Shown here: one piece after another, positions 45,812 to 57,141 of the stretch | How the letters are laid out: every line of letters starts with the position of its first letter | How positions within the stretch are numbered: the first letter of the stretch is position 1 | Source: Sphingomonas sp. Root720 | GTDB taxonomy: Bacteria > Pseudomonadota > Alphaproteobacteria > Sphingomonadales > Sphingomonadaceae | DNA: 64,000 nucleotides | Assembly (NCBI RefSeq): GCF_001428605.1 | Contig: NZ_LMID01000011.1 | Coordinates: 496,880-560,879, forward strand | Direction of reading: 5' to 3' | Program-made: the position numbers and the translations under genes | The notes under the pieces: generated by a model | The model's input: the letters and a program-made list of their open reading frames with translations, nothing else | Told to the model about the DNA's origin: nothing | The model's database searches: none

Positions 45812-45840
45812 AACATGTTCGATATCAGCGAGATCGCGGC

Positions 45841-46593
45841 ATGAGCATCCAACTGAAGCTCGAAGGTTCCTCGTCGGACAGTCGCTTCGACTTTACCCTC
45901 CATCAAGACGGCGGCGTCCTTCCGGCGACCTTCTGGAACGCGCGGAAGTCGGCGGGCGCCGATAGCCCGCTCACCCTGCTTCAGCACGGCGGGCCTTTTC
46001 ACAAGCGCCATGAACGCACCGACGATCTGGCGCGGCAGGTGGTCGAACGTACGGGTAGCGCCGTCCTGCTGATCGACGGGCCTATCCATGGCCGTCGCCG
46101 GGACGACGAACTGCCCGTGCCTGAAATGCTGGGTCTGTTCGAGCGCCATTGGCGGGACCATCCCGGTATCGACGCCTATGTCGCCGATTGGCGGATGGCG
46201 TTGGACGCTGTTCTACAACAGGGCTGGGCCGATCCAGATCGTGTCGCCTGGCTGGGGATGTCGATGGGAACGGCTTACGGCATCCCGTTTTGCGCCGCAG
46301 AAACCCGCATCAAGGCGGCGGCACTCGGCATGTGGGGCACCGATTGGGGACAGGAGGCCAGTCTCTTCGACAGCGCGCGCCGGCTGCGGACTCCGGTGCT
46401 GTTCCAGATAAAATCCGAAGACGAGATATTTTCGACCGAGGGCCAGCGGGCCCTGTTCGATGCGCTTGGATCGCCGAACAAGTGCCTTCACACTTTTCCG
46501 GGCGGCCATTCGCTGACGGCGCCGGGGCAGCTCGACGAGCTGCTCGAATTCATTGTCCAGGCCTTCGGCCCGGCCGACAAACCCGCCGCCTAG
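45841..46593 (+). CDS. alpha/beta hydrolase (dienelactone hydrolase-like)
   Basis: This 250-residue alpha/beta-fold hydrolase has nucleophile Ser141 in the elbow WLGMSMGTAYG, an acid in the SEDEIFS region (about 190-193) and His223 in FPGGHSLTAPG. An oxyanion-type LLQHGGPFHKRHE block lies near the N-terminus. It should hydrolyse an ester, lactone or C-C bond in the pathway. It follows the SDR by 29 bp and precedes the dehydratase by 32 bp. The family alone does not fix the substrate. Confidence 0.88.
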   Translation: MSIQLKLEGSSSDSRFDFTLHQDGGVLPATFWNARKSAGADSPLTLLQHGGPFHKRHERTDDLARQVVERTGSAVLLIDGPIHGRRRDDELPVPEMLGLFERHWRDHPGIDAYVADWRMALDAVLQQGWADPDRVAWLGMSMGTAYGIPFCAAETRIKAAALGMWGTDWGQEASLFDSARRLRTPVLFQIKSEDEIFSTEGQRALFDALGSPNKCLHTFPGGHSLTAPGQLDELLEFIVQAFGPADKPAA

Positions 46594-46625
46594 CTACCTT
46601 GCCGTCCCGCGCGCCCTAGGAGATT

Positions 46626-48308
46626 ATGATGAACAACCCGCCCTGGCGCTCGAGAGCGACACTCGATGGTCCGATGCGCGTGGCGAACCGGATGCATCTG
46701 CGCGCGACCGGTCTCGACGACGAGGCGATCGCCAAGCCGTTCGTCGGCGTCGTGCATACCCATGCCGAGGTGAGTCCGTGCGTGATGTCGCTCGCGCCAC
46801 AGGCCGCGGCCGCCAAGCTGGGCGTCGAGGTGGCGGGCGCGACGGCGCGGGAATTCTCGACGGTCTCGATCTCGGACGTCTGGACGATGGTCCATGAACG
46901 CGGGCCGCAGTTCAGCCTGATCTCGCGCGAGCTGATCGCCGACTCGGTCGAACTCGTCCTCCAGGGACAGCGCTATGACGCCGCCGTGACCCTGGGGGCC
47001 TGCGACAAGACCGTCCCCGGCATGCTGATGGCCCTGACCCGCGTCAATATCCCCGGGGTATACGTCCATGGCGGCGCGGCGCTGCGCGGCTGGAGCAATG
47101 GCGAGCCGATCAACTTCTACCGGGTATTCGGCGATATGGACCGGACGCTTAACGGGGAGATGAGCGAAGAGGAGCTCGAAGAGCTGAACAAGGACGCGAT
47201 GGTGTCGGTCGGCACCTGCCCGGGCCTGAACACTGCGAGTACGGGCGCGACCTGCGCCGAGGTGATGGGGTTTTCGGCTCTCGGCACGGCCTCGATACCA
47301 GCGGTTTATTCGCAGCGTCTCGCGCTCGCCCGAAAGGCCGGCGAGCAGGCGGTGAAATTGCTTGTCGAGGGCGGCCCATTGCCGCGCGACTGGGTAACCC
47401 GCGAGAGCTTGGAGAATGCGGTGACCGTCGTCGCCGCGACGCGCGGATCGTCGAACATGCTGCTGCATCTCCCGGCGATCGCCAACGAGGCGGGCGTGAA
47501 GTTCGAGCTGAAGGACATGGCGGAAATCCTGCGGCGGACGCCGCGCATCACCAGCCTCATTCCCAATGGCCCCCACGCGCTGATCGATCTTCACCGGATC
47601 GGCGGTCTGCCGGTGATCTTCAAGTCGCTGCTCGATGGCGGCTTCCTCCATCCGCACACGCCGACCAATGACGGACGTCCGCTGTCGGAGGCGCTGGCCG
47701 ATGCTCCTTCTCCCGATGGCACTATCGTCCGCTCCTGCGATGATCCGTTCCAGCCCGACAGCGGCATCGTCATCCTGCAGGGCAATCTCGCGCCCGGCGG
47801 CTGCATCGTGAAGACCGCCGATATTCCGTCGCTCGTCTTCGAAGGCCCGGCGCGCGTGTTCGATGGCGATGCCGCGGCACGCACGGGAATCGCCGACGGG
47901 AAGTTCAGCGCCGGCGACGTCATCATCGTCCGCGGCGAAGGGCCGCGTGGTAGTCCCGGCATGCGCGAAATGCTGGATGTCCCGATCCCGATCCGCCGGC
48001 GCGGCATGGGCAAGGACGTGGCGCTCGTCACGGATGGACGGTGGCCCGCAGGAACCGGCGGCCTGTGCGTGGCCCATGTCTCGCCCGAGGCGCATGGCGG
48101 CGGTCCGCTCGCGCTGGTCGAGGACGGCGACATCATCCGGATCGATGCCGAGAAAGGGACGATCGATTTCAAGGTCGCCGACGAAGAGATCGCCCGGCGC
48201 CGCGCGGCCCTGTCACCGTCCAAATTCTGGTCCGGCGGGGTGGGCGAGAAATATGCGCGCTCGGTCGGCCCGACCCATCTGGGAGCGCCGACACATTCCT
48301 ACGGATGA
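46626..48308 (+). CDS. IlvD/Edd family dehydratase with altered catalytic serine position
   Basis: This is a 560-residue Fe-S dehydratase related to dihydroxyacid and sugar-acid dehydratases. The three cluster cysteines are visible: Cys52 (VSPCVMS), Cys126 (GACDKT, with Lys128 at the carbamylated lysine position) and Cys198 (VGTCPGLNTAST). The C-terminal motif normally DGR-F/M-S-G, whose Ser acts as the base, reads DGRWPAG here, with Pro474 at the Ser position. That residue change is uncommon and could mean a different reaction. It lies in a catabolic operon with no branched-chain amino acid biosynthesis genes. It would dehydrate a 2,3-dihydroxy acid. Confidence 0.88.
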   Translation: MMNNPPWRSRATLDGPMRVANRMHLRATGLDDEAIAKPFVGVVHTHAEVSPCVMSLAPQAAAAKLGVEVAGATAREFSTVSISDVWTMVHERGPQFSLISRELIADSVELVLQGQRYDAAVTLGACDKTVPGMLMALTRVNIPGVYVHGGAALRGWSNGEPINFYRVFGDMDRTLNGEMSEEELEELNKDAMVSVGTCPGLNTASTGATCAEVMGFSALGTASIPAVYSQRLALARKAGEQAVKLLVEGGPLPRDWVTRESLENAVTVVAATRGSSNMLLHLPAIANEAGVKFELKDMAEILRRTPRITSLIPNGPHALIDLHRIGGLPVIFKSLLDGGFLHPHTPTNDGRPLSEALADAPSPDGTIVRSCDDPFQPDSGIVILQGNLAPGGCIVKTADIPSLVFEGPARVFDGDAAARTGIADGKFSAGDVIIVRGEGPRGSPGMREMLDVPIPIRRRGMGKDVALVTDGRWPAGTGGLCVAHVSPEAHGGGPLALVEDGDIIRIDAEKGTIDFKVADEEIARRRAALSPSKFWSGGVGEKYARSVGPTHLGAPTHSYG

Positions 48309-48374
48309 CCCTGTCGCCCCGCGACGCCGGCGGATGACGCCGACGCCGATCACATCGCTCGATTGGATGATATC

Positions 48375-49220
48375 ATGACGCCACCTGCCGCTCCCAAGAT
48401 CAGCATCATGCCGACCTCCTTCGGCGCCGCCGGGGGACCGCGTCAGGCGCCCGACCATGCGGATTTTCGCCCGGGGCCGATCAAGTTCACACGCTATGTC
48501 GTCCGGTTTCTCGGTCGCGCGGACCAGTTGGGCGCTCTGCTGCCGAAAGGGCTCGCCCTGCGCGGCGAGCCCATGGCGCAATTCCACTTCTTCTGCCTGC
48601 GGGACATCCCCTGGCTGGCGGGCCGCGGCTACAACATCCTGTCGCTGATGATTCCGGTAACCCATAAGGGCGGGACCGGCGAGACGGTCGACGGTGTCTA
48701 CACCGCGGTGATGTGGGAGAATCTCGGCGACCCGATCATCACCGGTCGCGAACAGCTTGGGCATCCGAAGCTCTACGCGCAATTGCCCGATCCCCGTCGC
48801 TTGAACGGCGAGACGCATATTCGTGCGAGCTGGGAAGGCTTCACCTTTGCCGAGCTGCAACTGTCCTGCGAGACGCCCGCCGATCCGGTGCTGGTGTCCG
48901 AGATCGGCGCCAGCGTCGGAGCGGGGATCATCGCCCATAAATATATTCCCCGCAGCGGGCAGTGGGACGTGGCCGATGCCGACTATCTGACGCTGTCGCC
49001 GGTGCCCGGCACGGCCAATATGCGCGATCCGCAGCCGGCGCCTTCAGTCTGGACCGGCACCGGCAGCATCCGGTTCAACCTACCGCAATGGCAGGACATG
49101 CCGACCCAATATCACATCGTCGCGAAAATCGCCGCGCTGGAACAGTGCGCAGCGCTCGACGCCCTCATCATGGAGGGGACGACCTATCTCGACTTCTCCG
49201 ACCAGACGATCCTCAGCTGA
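48375..49220 (+). CDS. acetoacetate decarboxylase family protein
   Basis: This 281-residue ADC-fold protein starts at ATG 48375; a TTG 12 bases upstream is possible and neither has a strong ribosome binding site. The Schiff-base lysine region is ITGREQLGHPKLYA, with Lys132 at the position of the catalytic Lys115 of acetoacetate decarboxylase. The neighbouring second Lys that lowers its pKa is Leu here. ADC-like proteins without the second Lys often catalyse aldol, dehydration or other imine chemistry. It follows the dehydratase by 66 bp, so it may act on the keto acid that the dehydratase makes. Confidence 0.83.
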   Translation: MTPPAAPKISIMPTSFGAAGGPRQAPDHADFRPGPIKFTRYVVRFLGRADQLGALLPKGLALRGEPMAQFHFFCLRDIPWLAGRGYNILSLMIPVTHKGGTGETVDGVYTAVMWENLGDPIITGREQLGHPKLYAQLPDPRRLNGETHIRASWEGFTFAELQLSCETPADPVLVSEIGASVGAGIIAHKYIPRSGQWDVADADYLTLSPVPGTANMRDPQPAPSVWTGTGSIRFNLPQWQDMPTQYHIVAKIAALEQCAALDALIMEGTTYLDFSDQTILS

Positions 49221-49237
49221 TCAAGGAGGACTGCGAC

Positions 49238-49570
49238 GTGTCTACACTCTCTCTCCCCATCATCGGCGCCTTCGCCTTCACCATCATCGGCCAGGCCGTC
49301 GGCCTGTCGCTCATTCCCGCGACGCGTGGGTTCACGGCGCTGTGGCCGACGGTCGGCTGCGTCGTCGCGTTCATAGCGAGCTTCGGTGTGTTTGCCCGGC
49401 TCGTGAACAACGGCGTCGAGCTCAGCATGCTGACGCCGATCATCACGATCACGCTCCAGCTGGTCGTGCTCGTGATCGGGATCACCGTATATCACGAGTC
49501 CGCATCGCTCGCAAAGATCGGGCTGCTGCTGGGCGCCACGGCGCTGATCGCCGCCGCGACGCAGGTTTGA
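49238..49570 (+). CDS. small four-helix membrane protein, SMR (EmrE)-like without the proton-coupling Glu
   Basis: This 110-residue very hydrophobic protein starts with GTG 49238, with AAGGAGG eight bases upstream. Four transmembrane segments are apparent. The stretch GFTALWPTVGCVVAFIASF lines up well with the loop and second helix of EmrE-type small multidrug resistance proteins. The essential Glu14 of SMR exporters is Thr15 here, and the Trp63 region (IWSG) reads MLTP. It is therefore unlikely to be a normal proton-coupled drug exporter. It lies between the ADC-like and aldehyde dehydrogenase genes (gaps 17 and 49 bp), so it may help move the substrate or product of this pathway. Confidence 0.8.
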   Translation: MSTLSLPIIGAFAFTIIGQAVGLSLIPATRGFTALWPTVGCVVAFIASFGVFARLVNNGVELSMLTPIITITLQLVVLVIGITVYHESASLAKIGLLLGATALIAAATQV

Positions 49571-49619
49571 CCACCATCATACGCGCGCCCCACGGCGCAT
49601 TCGGAGAGGATGACCAGCG

Positions 49620-51038
49620 ATGTCAGACGACCTCAAGCTCCTGATCGGCGGACAACTCGTCGACGGCGATTCCACGATGGAGGTGATCGAACCGGCGACG
49701 GGCCGGCCTTTCATGTCGGTTCCGCGCGGCTCAGGGCGGCAAATCGAGCAGGCCGTCGCCGCCGCAAAAGCGGCGCAGCCGGCCTGGGCCGCATTGCCGC
49801 TTGATGAACGCCGTGCGCGCCTCCTGACGTTTGCCGACGCGATCGCCGCGAACGCCGACAGACTCGCCCGCGCTCTCGTTCGTGAGCAGGGCAAGCCCCT
49901 CCCGGAGGCGTCCTTCGAGATCGCCGCGACGGAAGCGTTCGTCCGCCACTTCACCACGATCGACCTGCCGATCGAAGTGATCCAGGACGATGACGTGCGG
50001 CGCGTCGAAATACACCGCAAGCCGCTCGGCGTGGTCTGTGCGATCATGCCGTGGAATTTCCCTGTCCTCCTAGCCGCGTTCAAGTTCCCGGCCGCGCTGC
50101 TGCTCGGCAACAGCTTCATCCTGAAGCCCGCGCCGACCACGCCAGTGACTTCGTTGATGCTCGGCCAGCTTGCGAAGGATATCTTCCCCGCCGGCGTGTT
50201 CAGCGTGGTGACCGATCTCAACGATCTCGGTGCAACGCTGACCGATCATCCCGATGTGGCGAAGATATCCTTCACGGGATCGAGCGCCACCGGCAAGAAG
50301 GTGATGGCGGCCGCCGCCTCGACCTTGAAGCGCATCTCGCTCGAACTCGGCGGCAACGACGCCAGCATCGTCCTTGACGATGTCGACGTATCGATCGTGG
50401 CGCCCAAGATCTTCTCCAAGGCGTTCATGAACGCAGGACAGGTCTGCATCGCCGTCAAGCGAGTCTACGCGCATAGCAGCATCTACGATGCTCTATGCGA
50501 CGAGCTGGCGAAGCTCGCCGACGCGGCGATCGTCGGCGACGGGCTGCAGCAGGGCACGCAGATGGGCCCAGTGCAGAACGCCGAACAATTCGCGAAAGCC
50601 AAAACCTTCCTCGACGGTGCGCGCCGGGAAGGCCGGATCATCGCCGGTGGCGATGTCGCCGAGGGCGAAGGTTATTTCATCAGGCCGACGATCGTGCGCG
50701 ACATCGAAGACGGCGCGATGCTGGTCGACCAGGAGCAGTTTGCGCCGATCCTGCCCGTGATCAGGTTCGACGACGTGGACGATGCGGTGCGACGGACCAA
50801 CAGTTCCGACTATGGCCTTGGCGGCTCGGTCTGGTCGGCTGACAGCGAGCGCGCCTATGCCGTCGCCCGGCAGATCGACAGCGGCATGGTCTGGGTTAAC
50901 GAGCATCTCGATTTCGGGCCGCACATTCCCTTCGGCGGCGCCAAGCAGTCGGGGATCGGGACGGAGCTTTCGACCGACGGCATGATCGAATTCTCGCAGA
51001 CGTGCGTCATCAACATTTCGAAGCAGCACGTCGGCTGA
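49620..51038 (+). CDS. aldehyde dehydrogenase (NAD(P)-dependent)
   Basis: This is a 472-residue ALDH with all key residues: Asn146 in MPWNFP, Glu242 in LELGGNDAS and nucleophile Cys276 in NAGQVCIAVKR. The cofactor-binding FTGSSATGKKVM and the C-terminal PFGGAKQSGIG are present. It oxidises an aldehyde to a carboxylate. A GAGAGGATG stretch precedes ATG 49620. In operon order it comes just before the acyl-CoA ligase, which fits an aldehyde to acid to acyl-CoA sequence. Confidence 0.94.
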   Translation: MSDDLKLLIGGQLVDGDSTMEVIEPATGRPFMSVPRGSGRQIEQAVAAAKAAQPAWAALPLDERRARLLTFADAIAANADRLARALVREQGKPLPEASFEIAATEAFVRHFTTIDLPIEVIQDDDVRRVEIHRKPLGVVCAIMPWNFPVLLAAFKFPAALLLGNSFILKPAPTTPVTSLMLGQLAKDIFPAGVFSVVTDLNDLGATLTDHPDVAKISFTGSSATGKKVMAAAASTLKRISLELGGNDASIVLDDVDVSIVAPKIFSKAFMNAGQVCIAVKRVYAHSSIYDALCDELAKLADAAIVGDGLQQGTQMGPVQNAEQFAKAKTFLDGARREGRIIAGGDVAEGEGYFIRPTIVRDIEDGAMLVDQEQFAPILPVIRFDDVDDAVRRTNSSDYGLGGSVWSADSERAYAVARQIDSGMVWVNEHLDFGPHIPFGGAKQSGIGTELSTDGMIEFSQTCVINISKQHVG

Positions 51039-51107
51039 CGAGGGTCGGCATCATGAGGCTGCCGGCGGGGGAATAGCCCCGCCGGGACGACGATCGCGGA
51101 GAGTGAC

Positions 51108-52718
51108 ATGTTCGGTTTGATGCAGGAGGGACAGCTTACCCTGGACGCCCTCCTCTCCCACGCGGCGCGATGGCATGGCGGGACCGAGGTTGTCTGGAAC
51201 GATAACCAGGGCGCGCGGCACCGCACCGTTTATGCCGACTGCCTAGGGCGGGCGAAGCAAGTCTCCAACGCACTGCTTGCTGCGGGCATCCGGCTCGGTG
51301 ACCGGATCGGTACGCTCGGTTGGAACAGCGCGCAGCATTTCGAGGCCTGGTATGGCACGGTCGCGATCGGGGCGGTTTGCCACACGCTCAATCCGCGGCT
51401 CTTGCCCGATCAGATCGGCTACCTCGTCAGGCACGCGGGCAACCGGGTGATCTTCGCAGACAGCGCATGCCTGTCCATCCTGGAAACAATCCTGCCCGCC
51501 TGTCCGATGGTCGAACAGGTTATCTTCTTCGACGACGAGACGATCTGCCTTATCGACGGCAGCGCGGTCTCGGTCGATGGCTTTTCCGCATGGATCGGCC
51601 GGCATGGCGCGGACTGCGACTGGGGCGGCTTCGATGAACGGACGGCCGCCGGCCTCTGTTACACGTCGGGAACGACCGGCAATCCCAAGGGTGTCCTCTA
51701 TTCGCACCGGTCCAACTATCTGCACTCGCTGATCACCTGCCAGGCGGACGGATTGAACCTGGCATCGACCGACACGGTGCTGCTGCTCGTGCCGATGTAT
51801 CATGCCAATGCCTGGGGACTGGTTTACTCCGCACCGATGGCGGGGGCGAGGCTGGTGCTGCCCGGGCAGCGCGTCGACGGCGCGACGCTTTACGAACTCA
51901 TCGAAAGCGAGGGGGTTACCTTCGCGGCCGGCGTGCCGACCGTCTGGCAGGGGCTGCTTAAATATTGCCGGGAGACCGGAAGCAGGCTCACCAGGCTGAA
52001 GCGCGCGGTGGTCGCGGGCTCGGTCTGCCCGGAGACGATCGTTCGGGAGTTTCTCGAGCATGATGTCGAGGTCCTCCATGCGTGGGGAATGACCGAAGCA
52101 TCGCCGCTTGCGACCCTGTCGTCACCGGATCGCGAGGTGGCCGCCATGCCGCTCGACGACCGTATCCGTTACAGCCTGAAGCAGGGGCGGACCTTGCCAG
52201 GAGTCGACCTGAAACTGACCGACGATCATGGTCGTCGGCTGCCACATGATGGGCGGACGCCGGGGCGGCTACACGTCAAGGGCGAAACCATCGTCGGCGC
52301 CTATTTCGGCCAGGAGGACATCGCCATCCTCGACGGCGAAGGCTTCTTCGACACGGGCGACATCGCGACGATCGACCATCGCGGCTACATGCAGATTACC
52401 GACCGGGCCAAGGATGTCATCAAATCCGGTGGCGAATGGATCAGCTCGGTAGACTTGGAGACGATCGCTCTGGGTCATCCCAAGGCGGAGCTTTGTGCGG
52501 TAATCGGCGTACCGCATCCCAAGTGGGACGAGCGTCCCCTTCTCCTCATGAAGCTCAAGGGCGGTGCGGTGGCAACGGCCGAGGAGATATTGGCATATCT
52601 AGACGGCAAGATCGCAAAATGGTGGATGCCCGACGAGGTACGGTTCGTCGACGAAATTCCGTTGGGAGCGACAGGCAAAATCGACAAGAAAAAATTGCGC
52701 GATTCTCATTCCACCTAG
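51108..52718 (+). CDS. AMP-forming acyl-CoA ligase
   Basis: This 536-residue adenylate-forming ligase shows the P-loop YTSGTTGNPKGV (185-196), a core motif HAWGMTEASP, the hinge [20 protein letters not shown] and the catalytic Lys524 in [11 protein letters not shown]. It activates a carboxylic acid with ATP and CoA, and looks like the medium/long-chain fatty acid branch. It is the last gene of the SDR operon and may prepare the product of the aldehyde dehydrogenase for beta-oxidation. It is similar in length and motifs to the ligase at 55462-57090. Confidence 0.93.
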   Translation: MFGLMQEGQLTLDALLSHAARWHGGTEVVWNDNQGARHRTVYADCLGRAKQVSNALLAAGIRLGDRIGTLGWNSAQHFEAWYGTVAIGAVCHTLNPRLLPDQIGYLVRHAGNRVIFADSACLSILETILPACPMVEQVIFFDDETICLIDGSAVSVDGFSAWIGRHGADCDWGGFDERTAAGLCYTSGTTGNPKGVLYSHRSNYLHSLITCQADGLNLASTDTVLLLVPMYHANAWGLVYSAPMAGARLVLPGQRVDGATLYELIESEGVTFAAGVPTVWQGLLKYCRETGSRLTRLKRAVVAGSVCPETIVREFLEHDVEVLHAWGMTEASPLATLSSPDREVAAMPLDDRIRYSLKQGRTLPGVDLKLTDDHGRRLPHDGRTPGRLHVKGETIVGAYFGQEDIAILDGEGFFDTGDIATIDHRGYMQITDRAKDVIKSGGEWISSVDLETIALGHPKAELCAVIGVPHPKWDERPLLLMKLKGGAVATAEEILAYLDGKIAKWWMPDEVRFVDEIPLGATGKIDKKKLRDSHST

Positions 52719-52907
52719 AATGACTTTGGCAGAAATGTGGTTCCAGCCGATGGTGTGAATAGCCGCATCGGGGACATTGGAGCGGTGATTATCGCAATTG
52801 GCGTTCAATGATGGCTTGCCGGACGGCCGGCACGCCGGGCTTAGGCGGTGGTCCGGCGGCTCATTTTTGCCGCGCCTGAGCAGGCGACGGGTTTGCAGAA
52901 AGAGATA

Positions 52908-52942
52908 GGTCTCCATTGTCATTACGCATGACGTTGGAGACC
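52908..52942. repeat. imperfect 15-bp inverted repeat
   Basis: Arms GGTCTCCATTGTCAT and ATGACGTTGGAGACC pair with two mismatches around a TACGC loop. No T-run follows. It could be a terminator for one of the converging operons or the end of a lost mobile element. Confidence 0.5.
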
Positions 52943-52977
52943 TGTCCCGGAACGGCCTTCGAAAGCTGGACCGAGCC

Positions 52978-53100
52978 GTGCTTACCGACACCAAGGTTCG
53001 CACGGCCAAGCCAAGACGAATCCTGCGAGAGCGCCGGCGCTCGCCGCTTCTTTCTGCTTGTCGCCCGCTGCCGACGCACGCTCCAGGCGCGGCGAGGCTT
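52978..53100 (+). pseudogene. possible phage-type integrase N-terminal remnant
   Basis: From GTG 52978 the frame reads VLTDTKVRTAKPR, which resembles the start of DUF4102-type tyrosine integrases (M-L-T-D-x-x-I-R-x-A-K-P). A shifted frame then gives ESAGARRFFLLV, comparable to the D-x-G-G-L-x-L-L-V block that normally follows. No catalytic domain and no att site are visible. This is a short, weak match. Confidence 0.4.
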
Positions 53101-53134
53101 ATCCGATATTGTCTGAAGGCGACCTTTATCGAAA

Positions 53135-55336
<2,202 letters not shown>

Positions 55337-55461
55337 CTGGCGTCCTCCCCGCTCTGTCTGCGAGAGCTGGATTGTGGGTCTAACCCCAAGTCGCGCCGCA
55401 GCGCTCATGATCAGTTTTGGGCATGTCCATCGGAGAATTGCATAGATGCTCCGCCGGGCGG

Positions 55462-57090
55462 TCAGACGGCGTCGGCGTCGGCGAGATGGTCGCGATAGCG
55501 GTCGCGCAGGACCTTCTTGTCGATCTTGCCGGTGGCGGTCAGCGGCACCGGGGTGATCACGATCGCATCGGGCATCCACCAGCGCACGATGCGCGGCTCC
55601 AGATAGGCCTTCACTTTCTCGGGAGTGACGATGCTGCCCTCATGCGGTTCGATCGCCAGCAGCGGGCGCTCCTCCCATTTCGGGTGGAAGATGCCCACGA
55701 CCGCAGCGATGCGGACGCCGGGGCAGGCGGCCGCGACATTCTCCAGATCGATCGAGCTGATCCATTCGCCGCCCGACTTGATCACGTCCTTCTTGCGATC
55801 GGTGATCCGCATGAAGCCGAAGCGATCGATCGTCGCAATATCGCCGGTGTCGAACCAGCCATCGGCATCGGTCGCGCTCGCCTCCGCGCGATAATATCGC
55901 CCGATGACCCAGGGGCCGCGCACGAGCAGCGCGCCGGAGCTTTCGCTGTCATGCGGCAGCTTGGCTCCCTCCTCATCGACGATCTTCAGCTCGATGCCGA
56001 ATTGCATCCGGCCCTGGCGGGTCCATATCACCTCGTCCATCTCGTCCTCGCCCTCGGCCGCGAGCTTGGGGGTCGGCGTCGCGATCACGCCCATCGGGCT
56101 CGTCTCCGTCATCCCCCACAGCTGGCGGACGGCGACGCCGTGATCGCGCTGGAAGCTCTCGGCCATCGCGCGCGGCACCGCCGATCCGCCGATGACGAGC
56201 TGGCGCAGGGTGCCGGGCTTCTCCCCGGTGCGGGCTAGGTGATCGAGATACATGGTCCAGATCGTCGGCACGCCGCCGGAAAAGGTAACGCCCTCTTCGT
56301 GGATCAGGCTGTGCAGGCTGGCGGCGTCCATTCGGTCGCAAGGCAGCACCATCTTGCAGCCGTTGACCGCGGCGATGAAGGGCAGGCCCCAGGCGGTGGC
56401 GTGGTAGAGCGACTGGCAGGGCATGATCGCGTCGAAGGCGGTGAAGCCCAGCGCACCGCCAAGGCCCCCGGCCATGGCGTGCAGCACCACCGACCGGTGG
56501 CTGTAGAGCACGCCCTTGGGATCGCCGGTGGTGCCTGATGTGTAGCAGAGGAAGGCGGCGCGGTTCTCGTCGAACAGCGGCCAGGCGAAGCCGCCTTCTT
56601 CGGCCGCGAGCAGCGCCTCGTAGCCGGACGCGCCAAGGCCGTTGTCCAGCAGCCGTTCGGCATCGGTCAGCATCACATAATGCTCGATATGCTCCAGCCG
56701 GGGCCGCAACCGCTCCACCAGCTCAAGGAAGTTGCGTTCGAAGAACAGCACCCGGCTGCCGGCATGATTGATCGTGAAAGCGATCTGCTCGTCGCCCAGC
56801 CGCGGGTTGGCGGTATGAAGCACTGCGCCGAGACCTGGCACACCGTAGAACAGTTCCAGATGCCGGTGGGTGTTCCAGGCGAGCGACGTCACCCGGTCGC
56901 CGTCGCCGATGCCCAGGCGGATCAGCGCCTGCGCCAGCCGCCCCGCGCGCTCCTCGGCAGAGGCCCAGTCATGACGCCATGTCGGTTCGTCGACGAGCCG
57001 CGACACGATCTCGCGGTCGCCATGCGCCGCAGCGGCATAGCGGATTATGCCGCTGATCATCAGCGGTGCCGACTGCATCAAAGCTTCCAT
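55462..57090 (-). CDS. AMP-forming acyl-CoA ligase
   Basis: This 542-residue adenylate-forming ligase starts at ATG 57088-57090 ([11 protein letters not shown]), with GAGAGGA upstream; the 19-residue extension is doubtful. Motifs are [12 protein letters not shown] (183-194), [27 protein letters not shown] and Lys522 in [11 protein letters not shown]. It would convert a carboxylic acid to its CoA ester. A perfect 9-bp inverted repeat (57101-57141) lies just upstream of its ribosome binding site. It diverges from the FAH-family operon and precedes the TonB receptor gene. Confidence 0.93.
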   Translation of the reverse strand: MEALMQSAPLMISGIIRYAAAAHGDREIVSRLVDEPTWRHDWASAEERAGRLAQALIRLGIGDGDRVTSLAWNTHRHLELFYGVPGLGAVLHTANPRLGDEQIAFTINHAGSRVLFFERNFLELVERLRPRLEHIEHYVMLTDAERLLDNGLGASGYEALLAAEEGGFAWPLFDENRAAFLCYTSGTTGDPKGVLYSHRSVVLHAMAGGLGGALGFTAFDAIMPCQSLYHATAWGLPFIAAVNGCKMVLPCDRMDAASLHSLIHEEGVTFSGGVPTIWTMYLDHLARTGEKPGTLRQLVIGGSAVPRAMAESFQRDHGVAVRQLWGMTETSPMGVIATPTPKLAAEGEDEMDEVIWTRQGRMQFGIELKIVDEEGAKLPHDSESSGALLVRGPWVIGRYYRAEASATDADGWFDTGDIATIDRFGFMRITDRKKDVIKSGGEWISSIDLENVAAACPGVRIAAVVGIFHPKWEERPLLAIEPHEGSIVTPEKVKAYLEPRIVRWWMPDAIVITPVPLTATGKIDKKVLRDRYRDHLADADAV

Positions 57091-57100
57091 CCTGTCCTCT

Positions 57101-57141
57101 CGATCGGGCTTTGCCGCAGCATAGAGGCTATCGCCCGATCG
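57101..57141. promoter_or_regulatory. perfect inverted repeat upstream of the acyl-CoA ligase
   Basis: CGATCGGGC (57101-57109) and GCCCGATCG (57133-57141) are perfect 9-bp arms separated by 23 bp. They sit directly before the ribosome binding site of the minus-strand ligase, in the 229-bp divergent promoter region. It may be an operator or a 5'-leader hairpin. Confidence 0.45.

Larger units (their letters stand above)
52719..53134. other. 416-bp gene-poor stretch between two operons
   Basis: No intact gene is supported. It separates the plus-strand ligase from the converging TonB receptor gene, and holds an imperfect hairpin (52908-52942) and a possible integrase remnant (52978-53100), both listed separately. 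Confidence 0.7.

Noticed and set aside
46626-48308. Biosynthetic dihydroxyacid dehydratase ilvD
   Set aside because: It is in a catabolic operon with a changed catalytic motif and no branched-chain amino acid genes around it.
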